A stretch of 64,000 bases of DNA from Kitasatospora phosalacinea (GCF_000716545.1 NZ_JNWZ01000037.1:1-64000), one strand, 5' to 3'; shown: positions 26,831 through 35,891, counted from the stretch's first letter. Notes: generated by a model not told the origin, from the letters alone. Program-made: numbers and translations.

Positions 26831-28048
26831 ATGGCCAACACGAGCAGTCCGGAAGCGCCCCTGCCGGTGGGGAAGGTCTCGGCGTTGATCGGCGGGTGGG
26901 TCGATCGGCTGGGCGAGGTGTGGGTGGAGGGGCAGATCGCGCAGCTGAACCGGCGGCCGGGGGCGGGGATGGTGTTCCTGACCCTGCGCGACCCGGACCG
27001 GGACGTCTCGCTGACGGTGACCTGCTTCCGGCAGGTGTTCGAGCAGGTCGCGGACGCCGTGCAGGAGGGCGCCCGGGTGATCGTCCGGGCGAAGCCGGAG
27101 TGGTACACGGCGCGCGGCACGCTCTCGCTGCGGGCCTCCGAGCTGCGGCTGGTCGGCCTGGGCGAACTGCTGGCCCGGCTGGAGCAGTTGAAGCGCCGGC
27201 TGTTCGCCGAGGGCCTGTTCGAGGACGCCCGGAAGAAGCCGCTGCCGTTCCTGCCGGGCTGCGTGGGCCTGGTGACCGGCCGGGGTTCGGCGGCCGAGCG
27301 GGACGTGCTGGAGAACGCCCGGCGGCGCTGGCCGGCGGTGCGCTTCGAGGTGCGCAACGTGCTGGTGCAGGGCCCGCAGGCGGTGGGCCAGGTGTGCGCG
27401 GCGGTGCGGGAGTTGGACGCGCTGGCGGAGGTCGAGGTGATCGTGGTGGCCCGCGGCGGCGGCAGCGTGGAGGACCTGCTGCCGTTCTCCGACGAGGAGT
27501 TGGTGCGGACGGTGGCGGCGGCCCGCACGCCGGTGGTGAGCGCGATCGGGCACGAGCCGGACCAGCCGCTGCTGGACTTCGTCGCGGACTTCCGGGCGTC
27601 CACGCCGACCGACGCGGCCAAGCGGGTGGTGCCGGACGTGGGCGAGGAGCTGGCCCGGGTGCGGCAGTTGCGGGACCAGGCGCGGCGGGCCGCGCTGCAC
27701 CGGGTGGAGCGGGAGTCGGCGGGGCTGGCCTCGGTGCGCAGCCGTCCGGCGCTGGCGGCGCCGACCGAGGCGGTGGCGGCCCGCGGCGCGGAGGTGGAGG
27801 CGCTGGTGGAGCGGGCCCGGCGGGTGCTGGGGCACCGGCTCGACCTCGCGCAGAGCGACCTGGGGCACGCGCTGGCCCGGGTGGTGGCGCTGTCGCCGCT
27901 GGCCACCCTGGAGCGCGGGTACGCGGTGCTGCAGAAGGCGGACGGCACGGTGCTGACCGACCCGGCGCAGGCCGCGGACGGGGAGGCGCTGCGGGCCCGG
28001 GTGGCGGGCGGCTCGTTCGGGGTGCGGGCGCACCTCGGCGACGACTGA
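26831..28048 (+). CDS. xseA: Exodeoxyribonuclease VII large subunit
   Basis: A 405-residue XseA, the catalytic subunit of the single-strand exonuclease used in repair and recombination. An N-terminal OB fold (about 10-105) binds DNA. The catalytic core holds [39 protein letters not shown] and [18 protein letters not shown], followed by a C-terminal coiled-coil region that binds XseB. The partner xseB lies 1.3 kb downstream on the same strand, with two other genes between. Confidence 0.95.
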   Translation: MANTSSPEAPLPVGKVSALIGGWVDRLGEVWVEGQIAQLNRRPGAGMVFLTLRDPDRDVSLTVTCFRQVFEQVADAVQEGARVIVRAKPEWYTARGTLSLRASELRLVGLGELLARLEQLKRRLFAEGLFEDARKKPLPFLPGCVGLVTGRGSAAERDVLENARRRWPAVRFEVRNVLVQGPQAVGQVCAAVRELDALAEVEVIVVARGGGSVEDLLPFSDEELVRTVAAARTPVVSAIGHEPDQPLLDFVADFRASTPTDAAKRVVPDVGEELARVRQLRDQARRAALHRVERESAGLASVRSRPALAAPTEAVAARGAEVEALVERARRVLGHRLDLAQSDLGHALARVVALSPLATLERGYAVLQKADGTVLTDPAQAADGEALRARVAGGSFGVRAHLGDD

Positions 28049-28070
28049 CGGCCCCGGGCGGTCCGTCACC

Positions 28071-28094
28071 GGCTCGCGGAATTGGCCGCGAGCC
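28071..28094 (+). terminator. Terminator after xseA
   Basis: GGCTCGCGG (28071-28079) pairs with CCGCGAGCC (28086-28094) across AATTGG, 23 bases after the xseA stop. It separates xseA from the sigma-factor promoter, so xseA and xseB are not one simple operon here. Confidence 0.65.
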
Positions 28095-28143
28095 CCCTCC
28101 GCGCGGAAATCGCCGGGAATTCCCGCCGCTTTTCCGGAACTGC

Positions 28144-28172
28144 TTGCACCGGGTCGGACCGGGTCATAGTGT
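28144..28172 (+). promoter_or_regulatory. Promoter of the ECF sigma gene (principal-sigma type)
   Basis: TTGCAC (28144-28149), a 17-base spacer and TAGTGT (28167-28172) fit a -35/-10 pair for the principal sigma factor, 40 bases upstream of the ATG at 28213. No typical ECF -35 element (AAC) is seen, so autoregulation is not indicated. Confidence 0.5.
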
Positions 28173-28212
28173 GACGGGCCTTCCCATTTCCGGCACTTTC
28201 CGGAGGTTCGGC

Positions 28213-28899
28213 ATGGACGTCACCCCGTCGGACAGACCGTCGGTGGCGCCCGCGCTGATCGAGGCCGCCAAGTCCGGGGACCGCGATGCCTGGGCGGACA
28301 TCTACCGGTGCTACCACGGCGCGGTGCTGGCGTTCCTGCTGCGCCGCACCGGGAGCCGGCCGCTGGCCGAGGACCTGGCCCAGGACACTTTCGTCCGCGC
28401 CATGGCGGGAATTCGCGGTTTCCACTGGACGGGCACGGATCTCGGCGCGTGGATGTTCACCATCGCCCGCAATGTGCTGCTGGACCACGAGAAACGGCGC
28501 TCCACCCGACGGGAGTCGGCGGTGGCGGCGGTCGCCGACCGCGATTCCGGGGTGCGGGTGGAGGAGTCGGTGATCGCGGCGGCCGAGGCGGAGCGGGTGG
28601 ACGCGGCGCTGTCGGCGCTGAACGAGCGGCAGCGCTCGGTGCTGCGGCTGCGCTACTGGGACGGGCTGAGCTCGGTGGAGATCGCCGACCGGATCGGACT
28701 GCGGGTGGGCGCGGTGAAGACGCTGACCTACCGGGCCCGGCTGAACCTGCGGCGCACGCTGGCGCAGGGCGCGCCGGCGCCGCCCCGGCGGGCGGTGGGG
28801 CCGCGCCGGGCGGCCGGGGCCGGGGCGGCGGGTCAGCCGGCGGTCGGGCGCCGGCGGGAGAGCGGCGTGGAGTGCCCCCGGAAGCCGAGGCTGCGGTAG
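28213..28899 (+). CDS. ECF-type RNA polymerase sigma factor
   Basis: A 228-residue sigma-70-family protein. Sigma-2 spans about 15-90 (DIYRCYHGAVLAFLLRR, DLAQDTFVRAMAGI, WMFTIARNVLLDHEKRR) and sigma-4 about 130-185 (LNERQRSVLRLRYWDGLSS, VEIADRIGLRVGAVKTL). A basic Ala/Arg/Pro tail follows. The ATG at 28213 has GGAGG 7 bases upstream. Its last 67 bases overlap the end of the convergent GNAT gene. No anti-sigma gene is adjacent, which is unusual for the family. Confidence 0.9.
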   Translation: MDVTPSDRPSVAPALIEAAKSGDRDAWADIYRCYHGAVLAFLLRRTGSRPLAEDLAQDTFVRAMAGIRGFHWTGTDLGAWMFTIARNVLLDHEKRRSTRRESAVAAVADRDSGVRVEESVIAAAEAERVDAALSALNERQRSVLRLRYWDGLSSVEIADRIGLRVGAVKTLTYRARLNLRRTLAQGAPAPPRRAVGPRRAAGAGAAGQPAVGRRRESGVECPRKPRLR

Positions 28900-29312
28900 A
28901 GCGCCTGGCCGTCCTCGGTGGCGTGCAGGTCGACCCGGGTGGCGCCGGCGGCGTCGAACCAGCCGAGCAGGGCCTCCAGGCAGGCCCGGGCGTGGCCGCG
29001 GCCGCGCTCCTCGGGGCGGGTGCAGACGTTGAAGACGAAGCCGAACAGGCCGTCGGGGTGGCCGGGGGCGGGCAGCCGCTGCTCCAGGGTGCCGATGGCG
29101 CAGCCGAGCAGTCGGCCGGGGCGCTCCGGGTCGTCGACCACGTACGCCTGCAACTTCCGCTCCGGCTCGGCGAGCCGGTGCTCCAGCAGGTCGGCGGCGG
29201 TGCGCTGCCAGGGGCCGGGGCGGGCCTCTCCGTGCATGGCCTCGAACATCAGCGAGCGGAGTTCGACCAGTTCCTCCGCGTCCGCGGGGACGGCCGGGCG
29301 TGGGGTGCTCAT
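28833..29312 (-). CDS. GNAT-family N-acetyltransferase
   Basis: A 159-residue acetyltransferase. The acetyl-CoA-binding motif A is [19 protein letters not shown], and the C-terminal YRSLGFRG is the usual GNAT motif B. The substrate is unknown. The ATG at 29312 (MSTPRPAV) starts at the domain edge. The 3' end overlaps the sigma-factor gene on the other strand. Confidence 0.85.
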   Translation of the reverse strand: MSTPRPAVPADAEELVELRSLMFEAMHGEARPGPWQRTAADLLEHRLAEPERKLQAYVVDDPERPGRLLGCAIGTLEQRLPAPGHPDGLFGFVFNVCTRPEERGRGHARACLEALLGWFDAAGATRVDLHATEDGQALYRSLGFRGHSTPLSRRRPTAG

Positions 29313-29385
29313 GGTCGGCAGGGTAGGGCGGGGAACGGGGCGGGGCGCAACGGGTTTGTCGGGGTCAGCGCCTACCCTGGGCGGC

Positions 29386-29625
29386 ATGGCAGATCAGCAG
29401 GGGCAGCGGGGCGAGAGTTCTCGGGAGTCGCTCGGCTACGAGCAGGCGCGGGACGAACTGCTGCAGGTGGTGCGGCAGTTGGAGACCGGCGGGACGACGC
29501 TGGAGGAGTCGCTGGCGCTGTGGGAGCGCGGCGAGGAGCTGGCGAAGGTCTGCCAGCGCTGGCTGGACGGCGCCCGGGCCCGGTTGGACGCGGCGATGGC
29601 CGCCGAGGAGCCTGACGGGGAGTGA
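29386..29625 (+). CDS. xseB: Exodeoxyribonuclease VII small subunit
   Basis: A 79-residue XseB, a helical hairpin that binds several copies to XseA. The core is [20 protein letters not shown] and [16 protein letters not shown], followed by a short acidic tail. The length and motif are family-typical. It is separated from xseA by the sigma and GNAT genes, so the two subunits are probably made from different promoters. Confidence 0.93.
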   Translation: MADQQGQRGESSRESLGYEQARDELLQVVRQLETGGTTLEESLALWERGEELAKVCQRWLDGARARLDAAMAAEEPDGE

Positions 29626-29637
29626 GCCCGGCCCGAT

Positions 29638-29655
29638 CTGTGGTGCACATCACAG
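29638..29655. promoter_or_regulatory. Crp-like binding site upstream of the nitroreductase gene
   Basis: CTGTGGTGCACATCACAG matches the CRP pattern TGTGA-N6-TCACA with one mismatch and has perfect CTGTG/CACAG outer arms. It lies 105 bases upstream of the start at 29760. Streptomycetes have a Crp that uses GTG-N8-CAC sites, which this also fits. Binding is inferred. Confidence 0.45.
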
Positions 29656-29673
29656 GCCGATCGGGAATGGTTT

Positions 29674-29689
29674 AACTTTCACCGAAGTT
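29674..29689. promoter_or_regulatory. AACTT-N6-AAGTT inverted repeat upstream of the nitroreductase gene
   Basis: AACTT and AAGTT flank TCACCG in an A/T-rich stretch about 70 bases before the start codon. It could be an operator or part of the promoter. No adjacent regulator gene is obvious. Confidence 0.35.
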
Positions 29690-29759
29690 GGACCTGATCG
29701 TGCGGCACCCAGGCCGCCGATCGAACCCCGGTCCCCAGCTTTGAGGTAGGACACAGACC

Positions 29760-30353
29760 ATGACCCTGGCACTCGACGCCGCCGCCCAGGACCTGCTCTT
29801 CCGTGAGGCCCGCACCGCCAACACCTTCTCGGACGAGCCGGTCAGCGACGAGCAGGTCCAGGCGATCTACGACCTGGTGAAGTACGGCCCGACCGCGTTC
29901 AACCAGCAGCCGCTGCGCATCGTCCTGGTCCGCTCCGAGGAGGGCCGCGCCCGCCTGGTGCAGCACATGGCCGACGGCAACAAGGCCAAGACCTCCGCCG
30001 CGCCGCTGGTCGCCATCCTGGCCGCCGACAACGAGTTCCACGAGGAGCTCCCCTCGCAGCTGCCGCACTTCCCGCAGGCGAAGGACATGTTCTTCTCCGA
30101 GCGCTCGGTCCGCGAGGCCTCCGCCACCCTGAACGGCGCCCTGCAGGCCGCCTACTTCATCGTCGGCGTCCGCGCCGCCGGCCTGGCCGCCGGCCCGATG
30201 ACCGGCTACGACGCCGACGGCATCAACAAGGAGTTCTTCGCCGACGGCGAGCACTCGGTGCTGGCCGTGGTCAACATCGGCAAGCCGGGCGAGGACGCCT
30301 GGTTCCCGCGCAGCCCGCGCCTGTCCTACGAGCAGGTCGTCACCACCGTCTGA
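29760..30353 (+). CDS. Malonic semialdehyde reductase (nitroreductase family)
   Basis: A 197-residue FMN-dependent oxidoreductase of the HadB/RutE type, reducing malonic semialdehyde to 3-hydroxypropionate in E. coli. Family text: YDLVKYGPTAFNQQPLRIVL at the FMN site, AAYFIVGVRAAGLAAGPMTG and GKPGEDAWFPRSPRLSYEQV. The ATG at 29760 follows GAGGTAGGA. The real substrate in this organism may be another nitro or aldehyde compound. Confidence 0.88.
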   Translation: MTLALDAAAQDLLFREARTANTFSDEPVSDEQVQAIYDLVKYGPTAFNQQPLRIVLVRSEEGRARLVQHMADGNKAKTSAAPLVAILAADNEFHEELPSQLPHFPQAKDMFFSERSVREASATLNGALQAAYFIVGVRAAGLAAGPMTGYDADGINKEFFADGEHSVLAVVNIGKPGEDAWFPRSPRLSYEQVVTTV

Positions 30354-30382
30354 TCACCGCCGACGGCCCCGCGTGACAGCGA

Positions 30383-30410
30383 AGGCCCCCGCCGTTCCCG
30401 GCGGGGGCCT
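30383..30410. terminator. Bidirectional terminator
   Basis: AGGCCCCCGCC (30383-30393) pairs with GGCGGGGGCCT (30400-30410) across a 6-base loop, between the convergent nitroreductase-type and DUF4245 genes. Confidence 0.8.
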
Positions 30411-30428
30411 CCGTCGTTCCCGGCGGGC

Positions 30429-30959
30429 CTACTCCAGGGTCTCGGCGAGCTGCGCGAGCTCCTCGTACGAGGCGGTGCCGGCGAGCACCGTGGTGCCGGT
30501 GCCGCCCGCCGGGCGGACCAGCGCCCGGTAGCGGTCGCCCTGCACCCGCTGCCACTCCTGGCCGGCCACCGTGGCGGTGCCGTCCGGCTCGGCGCCCGGG
30601 ACGTTGCGCTCCACCACGTCCTCGGAGCTGCCGTCGGCCTGCTCGACCGCCGCGTACTGGCCGGAGGCGGTGTTCAGGCCCAGGTGCCAGGCGGCGCGGC
30701 TCTTCTCGCTCGGGCCGTAGGACACCGAGGTGGCCTTCCAGCCGTCCGGCAGCTGCTGCGGACCGAGCAGCGGGTACGGCGCGGCCCGCTTCGCCGACGC
30801 GAGTTCGACCTGGTACGGCACCGAGTGCACGCCGTTGCCCTTGCCGTCCGCGCCGGGGATCGAGAAGTACGCGACCACCACCACGACGCCGACCGCCGCC
30901 ATCGACAGGACCATGTCCCGTACCGTCTGACGGCCCCTCTTGCTGCTGTTGCCTGCCAC
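30429..30959 (-). CDS. DUF4245 membrane-anchored protein
   Basis: A 176-residue protein with one N-terminal membrane segment (MVLSMAAVGVVVVVAYFSIP) after a basic stretch; the rest is extracytoplasmic and Trp/Tyr-containing (LPDGWKATSVSYG, AGQEWQRVQGDRYRAL). This is the DUF4245 family, regularly found divergent from glpX in streptomycetes. The function is unknown. The GTG at 30959 (VAGNSSKRGRQ) was chosen because residues upstream in the frame are not protein-like. Confidence 0.82.
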   Translation of the reverse strand: MAGNSSKRGRQTVRDMVLSMAAVGVVVVVAYFSIPGADGKGNGVHSVPYQVELASAKRAAPYPLLGPQQLPDGWKATSVSYGPSEKSRAAWHLGLNTASGQYAAVEQADGSSEDVVERNVPGAEPDGTATVAGQEWQRVQGDRYRALVRPAGGTGTTVLAGTASYEELAQLAETLE

Positions 30960-31172
30960 CCGCCCATGGTAGGCGGCGCTTACGCGGGCGCCGCGCACCG
31001 GTGCGCCGGTCGGCGGCGGTCGGGGGCGGCGAGGGCGGTAAGGGGCGCGGGAGGCGGGCGCCACAGACACCCGCGCCACCTGCCGATACGATCGCAGCAA
31101 CCCTCAATGCAGCACTGGTGACCCTCCGTGTCCCGGTGCTGACTGGCCGTCGCGTACAGAGAGGTAACGACG

Positions 31173-32213
31173 ATGACCACGCAGTACCCGCACCACCTCC
31201 CCTCCGCGCTGGAGGTCGCTCCGGAAGCGCCCGACCGCAACCTCGCCCTCGAACTGGTCCGGGTCACCGAGGCCGCCGCGATGGCCGCCGGCCGCTGGGT
31301 CGGCCGGGGTGACAAGAACGGCGCCGACGGGGCCGCCGTGAAGGCGATGCGCACCCTCGTCTCCACCGTCTCGATGAACGGCGTCGTCGTCATCGGCGAG
31401 GGCGAGAAGGACGAGGCCCCGATGCTCTACAACGGCGAGCGGGTCGGCGACGGCACCGGCGCCGAGTGCGACGTCGCCGTCGACCCGGTGGACGGCACCA
31501 CCCTCACCGCCAAGGGCATGAACAACGCCGTCGCGGTCCTCGCGGTCGCCGACCGCGGCACCATGTTCGACCCCAGCGCGGTCTTCTACATGGACAAGCT
31601 GGTCTGCGGTCCCGAGGCCGCCGACTACGTCGACATCACCGCCCCGCCCGCGGTCAACATCCGCCGGGTCGCCAAGGCGAAGGGCTCCGCCGTCGAGGAC
31701 GTCACCGTCGTCGTCCTGGACCGGCCCCGGCACGAGAACCTGGTCCGGGAGATCCGCGAGGCCGGCGCCCGGATCAAGTTCATCTCGGACGGCGACGTGG
31801 CCGGCGCGATCATGGCCGCCCGCGAAGAGACCGGCGTCGACCTGCTGATGGGCATCGGCGGCACCCCCGAGGGCATCATCGCCGCCTGCGCGATGAAGTG
31901 CATGGGCGGCGTCATCCAGGGCCGGCTGTGGCCCAAGGACGCGGCGGAGCGCCAGAAGGCGCTGGACGCCGGGCACGACCTGGACCGCGTGCTGACCACG
32001 GACGACCTGGTCAGCGGCGAGAACGTGTTCTTCGTCGCCACCGGCATCACCGACGGCGAACTGCTGCGCGGCGTCCACTACCGCCAGGAGACCGCCACCA
32101 CCTCGTCGCTGGTCATGCGCTCCAAGAGCGGGACGATCCGGCGGATCGACTCCACCCACAAGCTGGCCAAGCTGCGGGCGTACAGCGCGATCGACTTCGA
32201 CCGGGCGAACTAG
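31173..32213 (+). CDS. glpX: Fructose-1,6-bisphosphatase class II
   Basis: A 346-residue GlpX enzyme that removes the 1-phosphate from fructose-1,6-bisphosphate in gluconeogenesis. Metal- and substrate-site motifs: [35 protein letters not shown] and [17 protein letters not shown]. The length is normal. The ATG at 31173 follows AGAGAGGT. It ends in a very strong terminator. With pck it covers two irreversible steps of gluconeogenesis in this window. Confidence 0.95.
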   Translation: MTTQYPHHLPSALEVAPEAPDRNLALELVRVTEAAAMAAGRWVGRGDKNGADGAAVKAMRTLVSTVSMNGVVVIGEGEKDEAPMLYNGERVGDGTGAECDVAVDPVDGTTLTAKGMNNAVAVLAVADRGTMFDPSAVFYMDKLVCGPEAADYVDITAPPAVNIRRVAKAKGSAVEDVTVVVLDRPRHENLVREIREAGARIKFISDGDVAGAIMAAREETGVDLLMGIGGTPEGIIAACAMKCMGGVIQGRLWPKDAAERQKALDAGHDLDRVLTTDDLVSGENVFFVATGITDGELLRGVHYRQETATTSSLVMRSKSGTIRRIDSTHKLAKLRAYSAIDFDRAN

Positions 32214-32254
32214 CGCCGCGCGGGCGAAAACGAGAAAACGAAGAGGGCACGACC

Positions 32255-32290
32255 GGGGGCGCGGGGAACCGGACGGTTCCCCGCGCCCCC
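32255..32290. terminator. Bidirectional terminator between glpX and the whiB-like gene
   Basis: A perfect 16-bp stem, GGGGGCGCGGGGAACC with GGTTCCCCGCGCCCCC, and loop GGAC. It lies between two convergent genes, 41 bases after glpX and 24 before the end of the WhiB gene. Confidence 0.88.
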
Positions 32291-32313
32291 GTCCCGCCTC
32301 GGCGTGGCGGGCC

Positions 32314-32664
32314 TCAGCCCGCTATGCGGGCCGGGACGCGGATCTCGGTCTCGCGACGGCGCCGACGGGTGAGGACGACGCGGCGTTCGGCGGCGGTGAG
32401 GCCGCCCCAGACGCCGTAGGGCTCGGGCTGGGCGAGGGCGTGTTCGCGGCATTCGAGCAGGACCGGGCAGCGGGCGCAGACGCGCTTGGCCTGCTCCTCG
32501 CGGGCGAGGCGGGCGGCGGTCGGCTCCTTGGAGGGGGCGAAGAACAGCCCGGCCTCGTCGCTGCGGCAGGCGGCCGAGTTGTGCCAGGGGTTGTCGTCCA
32601 GATCCGGCTGGGCCGCCGGGCGGCGGGCGGCGGCGCTGGCGCTGGACTCGATCGGATGCAGCAC
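32314..32664 (-). CDS. WhiB-family iron-sulfur transcription factor
   Basis: A 116-residue Wbl protein. The four cluster cysteines are C33, C63, C66 and C72 (C63-x2-C66-x5-C72); the beta-turn motif GVWGG follows, then an Arg-rich DNA-binding tail (TRRRRRETE). The GTG at 32664 has AGGAG upstream. Such proteins act with a sigma factor and respond to oxygen or nitric oxide. Its place between glpX and fumarase matches the position of a wbl gene in S. coelicolor. Confidence 0.93.
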   Translation of the reverse strand: MLHPIESSASAAARRPAAQPDLDDNPWHNSAACRSDEAGLFFAPSKEPTAARLAREEQAKRVCARCPVLLECREHALAQPEPYGVWGGLTAAERRVVLTRRRRRETEIRVPARIAG

Positions 32665-32907
32665 GGTAACTCCTGACCAGGCTCAAGGCTGGGGGACAAG
32701 GTCGCCTCCTGCCCGACTGCCCCGTGCTCCCTCGCCGTGGCGCCGTCGCCGACCCGTGGGGTCACAGCCGTTCAGGAACGATGTGCGATTGGAACTACCC
32801 CGCCGCTCCGGGATTCATGCACACCGCACGCAATCGACTACACCCTGCACTCGGGGCAACGACGAGTGCCGCACGGTGAGTTGACGCCCCGTCGAGACCT
32901 CCGCAGG

Positions 32908-33645
32908 TCAGCCGTCGAGCTGCCGGCGCACCCACTCCTTGATCTTCTTGCCGCGCCGCGGCTTGGCCTCGACGCCGCCGAACACCGCCGCGCCCTTGAC
33001 CCGGACCACCGGCGCGTACGGGTCGGCGGAGGTCTGCTCGCGCACCTCGAAGCCGCCGAAGACGCCGGCGCCGCCGCCGTGCAGGCTGACGTTCTCGGGG
33101 ACGCGGATCTCGACGCCGCCGAACACCGAGATCACCTCGATCACCACCTCGGGGGACTCGAAGACCGCGTCGGTGAGGTCGATCTCGATGCCGCCGAACA
33201 CCGCGACCGCCTTGAGGTGCGAGCCGACCCGCCAGCGGCCCTTGCGGGCGGCGCCGCCGAACACCGCGAGCATGGTGGGCGCCTCGGCCCTGGCCGGGGG
33301 CAGCGGGGGCCGCTCGGCGGCCGCGGCCTCCAGCGGGGGCTTGGTGAGGTTGTGCCGGATCGGCCCGGGGTGGCTGGGCAGGTCGCGGGTGAGGGGCTCC
33401 AGCTCGCCGAAGGTGCGGGCGCCGTAGGCGGCCTCGATGCGTTCGGCGTGCTCGTCGACGGTCAGCCGGCCCTCGGCGTACGCGTCGCGCAGCAGGTCGG
33501 CGACGCGTTCGCGGTCGGCGTCGGAAGCCTTCAACTCGGCGGCCAGGTCGGTGCCGGGGGCCTGGACGGACGCCGGGACGGGCTCGTTCTTCGGCAGCTG
33601 GGCGGGCAGCGCGCCCAGCGGGTCCTGCTCGGGAGAGTTGTCCAC
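32908..33645 (-). CDS. DUF1707 / LiaF-like domain protein
   Basis: A 245-residue soluble protein. Residues 39-91 are a DUF1707 (SHOCT-like) domain: ASDADRERVADLLRDAYAEG, then LTVDEHAERIEAAYGA. The C-terminal half is a beta-helix-like region with five VFGG repeats (AVFGGAARK, AVFGGIEID, SVFGGVEIR, GVFGGFEVR, AVFGGVEAK), as in LiaF/YvqF cell-envelope stress proteins, but without membrane helices. The GTG at 33645 opens the gene. It is divergent from the fumarase gene. Confidence 0.85.
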   Translation of the reverse strand: MDNSPEQDPLGALPAQLPKNEPVPASVQAPGTDLAAELKASDADRERVADLLRDAYAEGRLTVDEHAERIEAAYGARTFGELEPLTRDLPSHPGPIRHNLTKPPLEAAAAERPPLPPARAEAPTMLAVFGGAARKGRWRVGSHLKAVAVFGGIEIDLTDAVFESPEVVIEVISVFGGVEIRVPENVSLHGGGAGVFGGFEVREQTSADPYAPVVRVKGAAVFGGVEAKPRRGKKIKEWVRRQLDG

Positions 33646-33806
33646 GTCACAAAGCCTAGCGAGCCCGCCCGCGAACCGAACGGCGGTTCGACGCAACGGG
33701 CGTGACCCCGGTCACGCAGGCCGACCTGGACGCGGGGGCCGGAACGGGTGCGCCTAACCTGGAGGGTGCCTCGTCGACGAAGCCGAAAGAACCGAAGGAT
33801 CACCTC

Positions 33807-35468
33807 ATGGCCCCAGAGTTCGCCTACCGCGACCTGCTCCCGCTCGGCACGGACACCACTCCGTACCGCAAGCTCACCTCCGAGGGGGTCTCGACCTTCG
33901 AGGCCGGCGGTCGCACCTTCCTGCAGGTCGAGCCGGAGGCGCTGCGGCTGCTGACGGCCGAGGCGATGCACGACATCTCGCACTACCTGCGCCCGGCGCA
34001 CCTGGCGCAGCTGCGCCGGATCCTGGACGACCCGGAGGCCAGCCCGAACGACCGGTTCGTGGCGCTGGACCTGCTGAAGAACGTCAACATCTCGGCCGGC
34101 GGCATCCTGCCGATGTGCCAGGACACCGGCACCGCGATCGTGATGGGCAAGCGCGGCCAGAACGTGCTGACCTCCGGCGAGGACGAGTCGGCGATCGCCC
34201 GCGGCGTGTTCGACGCGTACACCAAGCTGAACCTGCGGTACTCCCAGATGGCCCCGGTGACCATGTGGGACGAGAAGAACACCGGCAACAACCTGCCGGC
34301 CCAGATCGAGCTGTACGCCACCGACGGGGACGCCTACAAGTTCCTGTTCATGGCGAAGGGCGGCGGCTCCGCCAACAAGTCGTACCTGTACCAGGAGACC
34401 AAGGCGATCCTCAACGAGGCGTCGATGCTCAACTTCCTGGAGCAGAAGATCCGTTCGCTGGGCACCGCGGCCTGCCCGCCGTACCACCTGGCGATCGTGG
34501 TCGGCGGCACCAGCGCCGAGTTCGCCCTGAAGACCGCGAAGTACGCCTCCGCGCACTACCTGGACAACCTGCCCACCGGCGGCGACGCGCGGACCGGGCA
34601 CGGCTTCCGCGACCTGGAGCTGGAGCAGAAGGTCTTCGAGCTGACCCAGAAGATCGGCATCGGCGCGCAGTTCGGCGGCAAGTACTTCTGCCACGACGTG
34701 CGGGTGATCCGGCTGCCGCGGCACGGCGCCTCGCTGCCGGTCGCGATGGCGGTGTCCTGCTCGGCGGACCGCCAGGCGCTCGGCAAGATCACCGCCGAGG
34801 GCGTGTTCCTGGAGCAGCTGGAGACCGACCCGGCGAAGTACCTGCCGGAGACCACCGACGAGCACCTCAACGACGACGTGGTGCGGATCGACCTGAACCG
34901 CCCGATGTCCGAGGTCCGCGCCGAGCTGTCCAAGTACCCGGTGAAGACCCGGCTCTCGCTGACCGGCACGCTGGTGGTGGCCCGCGACATCGCGCACGCC
35001 AAGATCAAGGAGCGGCTGGACGCCGGGCAGGGCATGCCGCAGTACCTGAAGGACCACCCGGTGTACTACGCGGGCCCGGCGAAGACCCCCGAGGGCTTCG
35101 CGTCCGGCTCGTTCGGCCCGACCACGGCCGGCCGGATGGACTCCTACGTCGACCAGTTCCAGGCGGCGGGCGGTTCGATGGTGATGCTGGCCAAGGGCAA
35201 CCGCTCCAAGCAGGTCACCAAGGCGTGCAACGAGCACGGCGGCTTCTACCTGGGCTCCATCGGCGGCCCGGCGGCCCGGCTCGCGCAGGACTGCATCAAG
35301 AAGGTCGAGGTGCTGGAGTACCCGGAGCTCGGCATGGAGGCGGTCTGGCGGATCGAGGTGGAGGACTTCCCGGCGTTCATCGTGGTGGACGACAAGGGCA
35401 ACGACTTCTTCGCCGAGGTCACCGACGGGCCGCTGATCACCAGCCTGCGGGTGCGTTCGGCGCAGTAG
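33807..35468 (+). CDS. Class I fumarate hydratase, iron-sulfur dependent
   Basis: A 553-residue fumarase of the [4Fe-4S] class, interconverting fumarate and malate in the TCA cycle. Both the N-terminal (Fumerase) and C-terminal (Fumerase_C) domains are present in one chain. Likely cluster cysteines are in [20 protein letters not shown] and VSCSADRQ. The ATG at 33807 follows AAGGAT. The length matches the fused FumA/FumB type. It stands alone between terminators. Confidence 0.94.
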   Translation: MAPEFAYRDLLPLGTDTTPYRKLTSEGVSTFEAGGRTFLQVEPEALRLLTAEAMHDISHYLRPAHLAQLRRILDDPEASPNDRFVALDLLKNVNISAGGILPMCQDTGTAIVMGKRGQNVLTSGEDESAIARGVFDAYTKLNLRYSQMAPVTMWDEKNTGNNLPAQIELYATDGDAYKFLFMAKGGGSANKSYLYQETKAILNEASMLNFLEQKIRSLGTAACPPYHLAIVVGGTSAEFALKTAKYASAHYLDNLPTGGDARTGHGFRDLELEQKVFELTQKIGIGAQFGGKYFCHDVRVIRLPRHGASLPVAMAVSCSADRQALGKITAEGVFLEQLETDPAKYLPETTDEHLNDDVVRIDLNRPMSEVRAELSKYPVKTRLSLTGTLVVARDIAHAKIKERLDAGQGMPQYLKDHPVYYAGPAKTPEGFASGSFGPTTAGRMDSYVDQFQAAGGSMVMLAKGNRSKQVTKACNEHGGFYLGSIGGPAARLAQDCIKKVEVLEYPELGMEAVWRIEVEDFPAFIVVDDKGNDFFAEVTDGPLITSLRVRSAQ

Positions 35469-35488
35469 CGGCGGCGCGCTGGAAAGGG

Positions 35489-35520
35489 ACGAGCCCCGGC
35501 CGGTGAGGGTCGGGGCTCGT
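35489..35520. terminator. Terminator between fumarase and the small peptide gene
   Basis: ACGAGCCCCG (35489-35498) pairs with CGGGGCTCGT (35511-35520), 20 bases after the fumarase stop and 20 before the peptide-gene end. It serves both convergent genes. Confidence 0.75.
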
Positions 35521-35540
35521 TCTGGTCGTGCGGGGGTGGA

Positions 35541-35750
35541 TCAGGGGCAGTTGCTGATGGTGCCGAGCGGCTCGAAGGTGTCGTCGTCCCCGGGCTCGAT
35601 CTTCTCGACGGCGGGAGCGGGGGGCTGTCCCTCGGCCAGCACCTCCAGGGCGTGCTCGATCGAGTTCGGGTCGGCGGCGGCGGCGGTGTGCTCGACCGGG
35701 GCCGGGGTCTGCTCGGCCTCGGGAACGGCGGTGGTGGTCTCGTCGGCCAT
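35541..35750 (-). CDS. Small acidic peptide with Cys-Pro C-terminus (unrecognised)
   Basis: A 69-residue protein, strongly acidic and rich in Ala, Glu, Thr and Pro, that ends FEPLGTISNCP with a single Cys two residues from the end. There is no signal peptide or membrane segment. The ATG at 35750 follows AAGGCGG, and third codon positions are G/C-rich, supporting real coding. It points away from an AfsR-like regulator and shares a promoter region holding a perfect inverted repeat. The leader-plus-short-core look recalls RiPP precursors, and the arrangement recalls small genes controlled by AfsR, but I do not recognise the family and no modification enzyme is adjacent. Confidence 0.65.
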   Translation of the reverse strand: MADETTTAVPEAEQTPAPVEHTAAAADPNSIEHALEVLAEGQPPAPAVEKIEPGDDDTFEPLGTISNCP

Positions 35751-35824
35751 GGGGTGGGCCGCCTTTCAGCTGAGAGGGTTCCGATCACCCGGACGACTGT
35801 CGTTGGGCGCGCGGACAGTATCGT

Positions 35825-35891
35825 AGGAACCGCTAAATGTCTTATAAACGTTGCACCGCGCATCCGCTTGGTGGACGTTTGCGCGGTTCCT
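35825..35891. promoter_or_regulatory. Long-range inverted repeat in the peptide/AfsR-like divergent promoter
   Basis: AGGAACCGC at 35825-35833 and GCGGTTCCT at 35883-35891 are perfect reverse complements with centres 58 bp apart. A/T-rich motifs lie between and just beyond them (CTTATAA, TCATAAG). The region lies between two divergent starts (35750 and 35964), so one factor, perhaps the AfsR-like protein itself, could bind both arms and control both genes. Confidence 0.5.

Noticed and set aside
28144..28212. Autoregulated ECF promoter for the sigma gene
   Set aside because: The best promoter is of the principal-sigma type (TTGCAC-17-TAGTGT); no GGAAC-like -35 element was seen.
35541..35750. 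Calling the small Asn-Cys-Pro peptide a lanthipeptide or other RiPP precursor
   Set aside because: No LanM/LanC-like, YcaO, radical-SAM or RiPP protease gene lies within several kilobases. The methyltransferase at 39.4 kb alone is not enough evidence.
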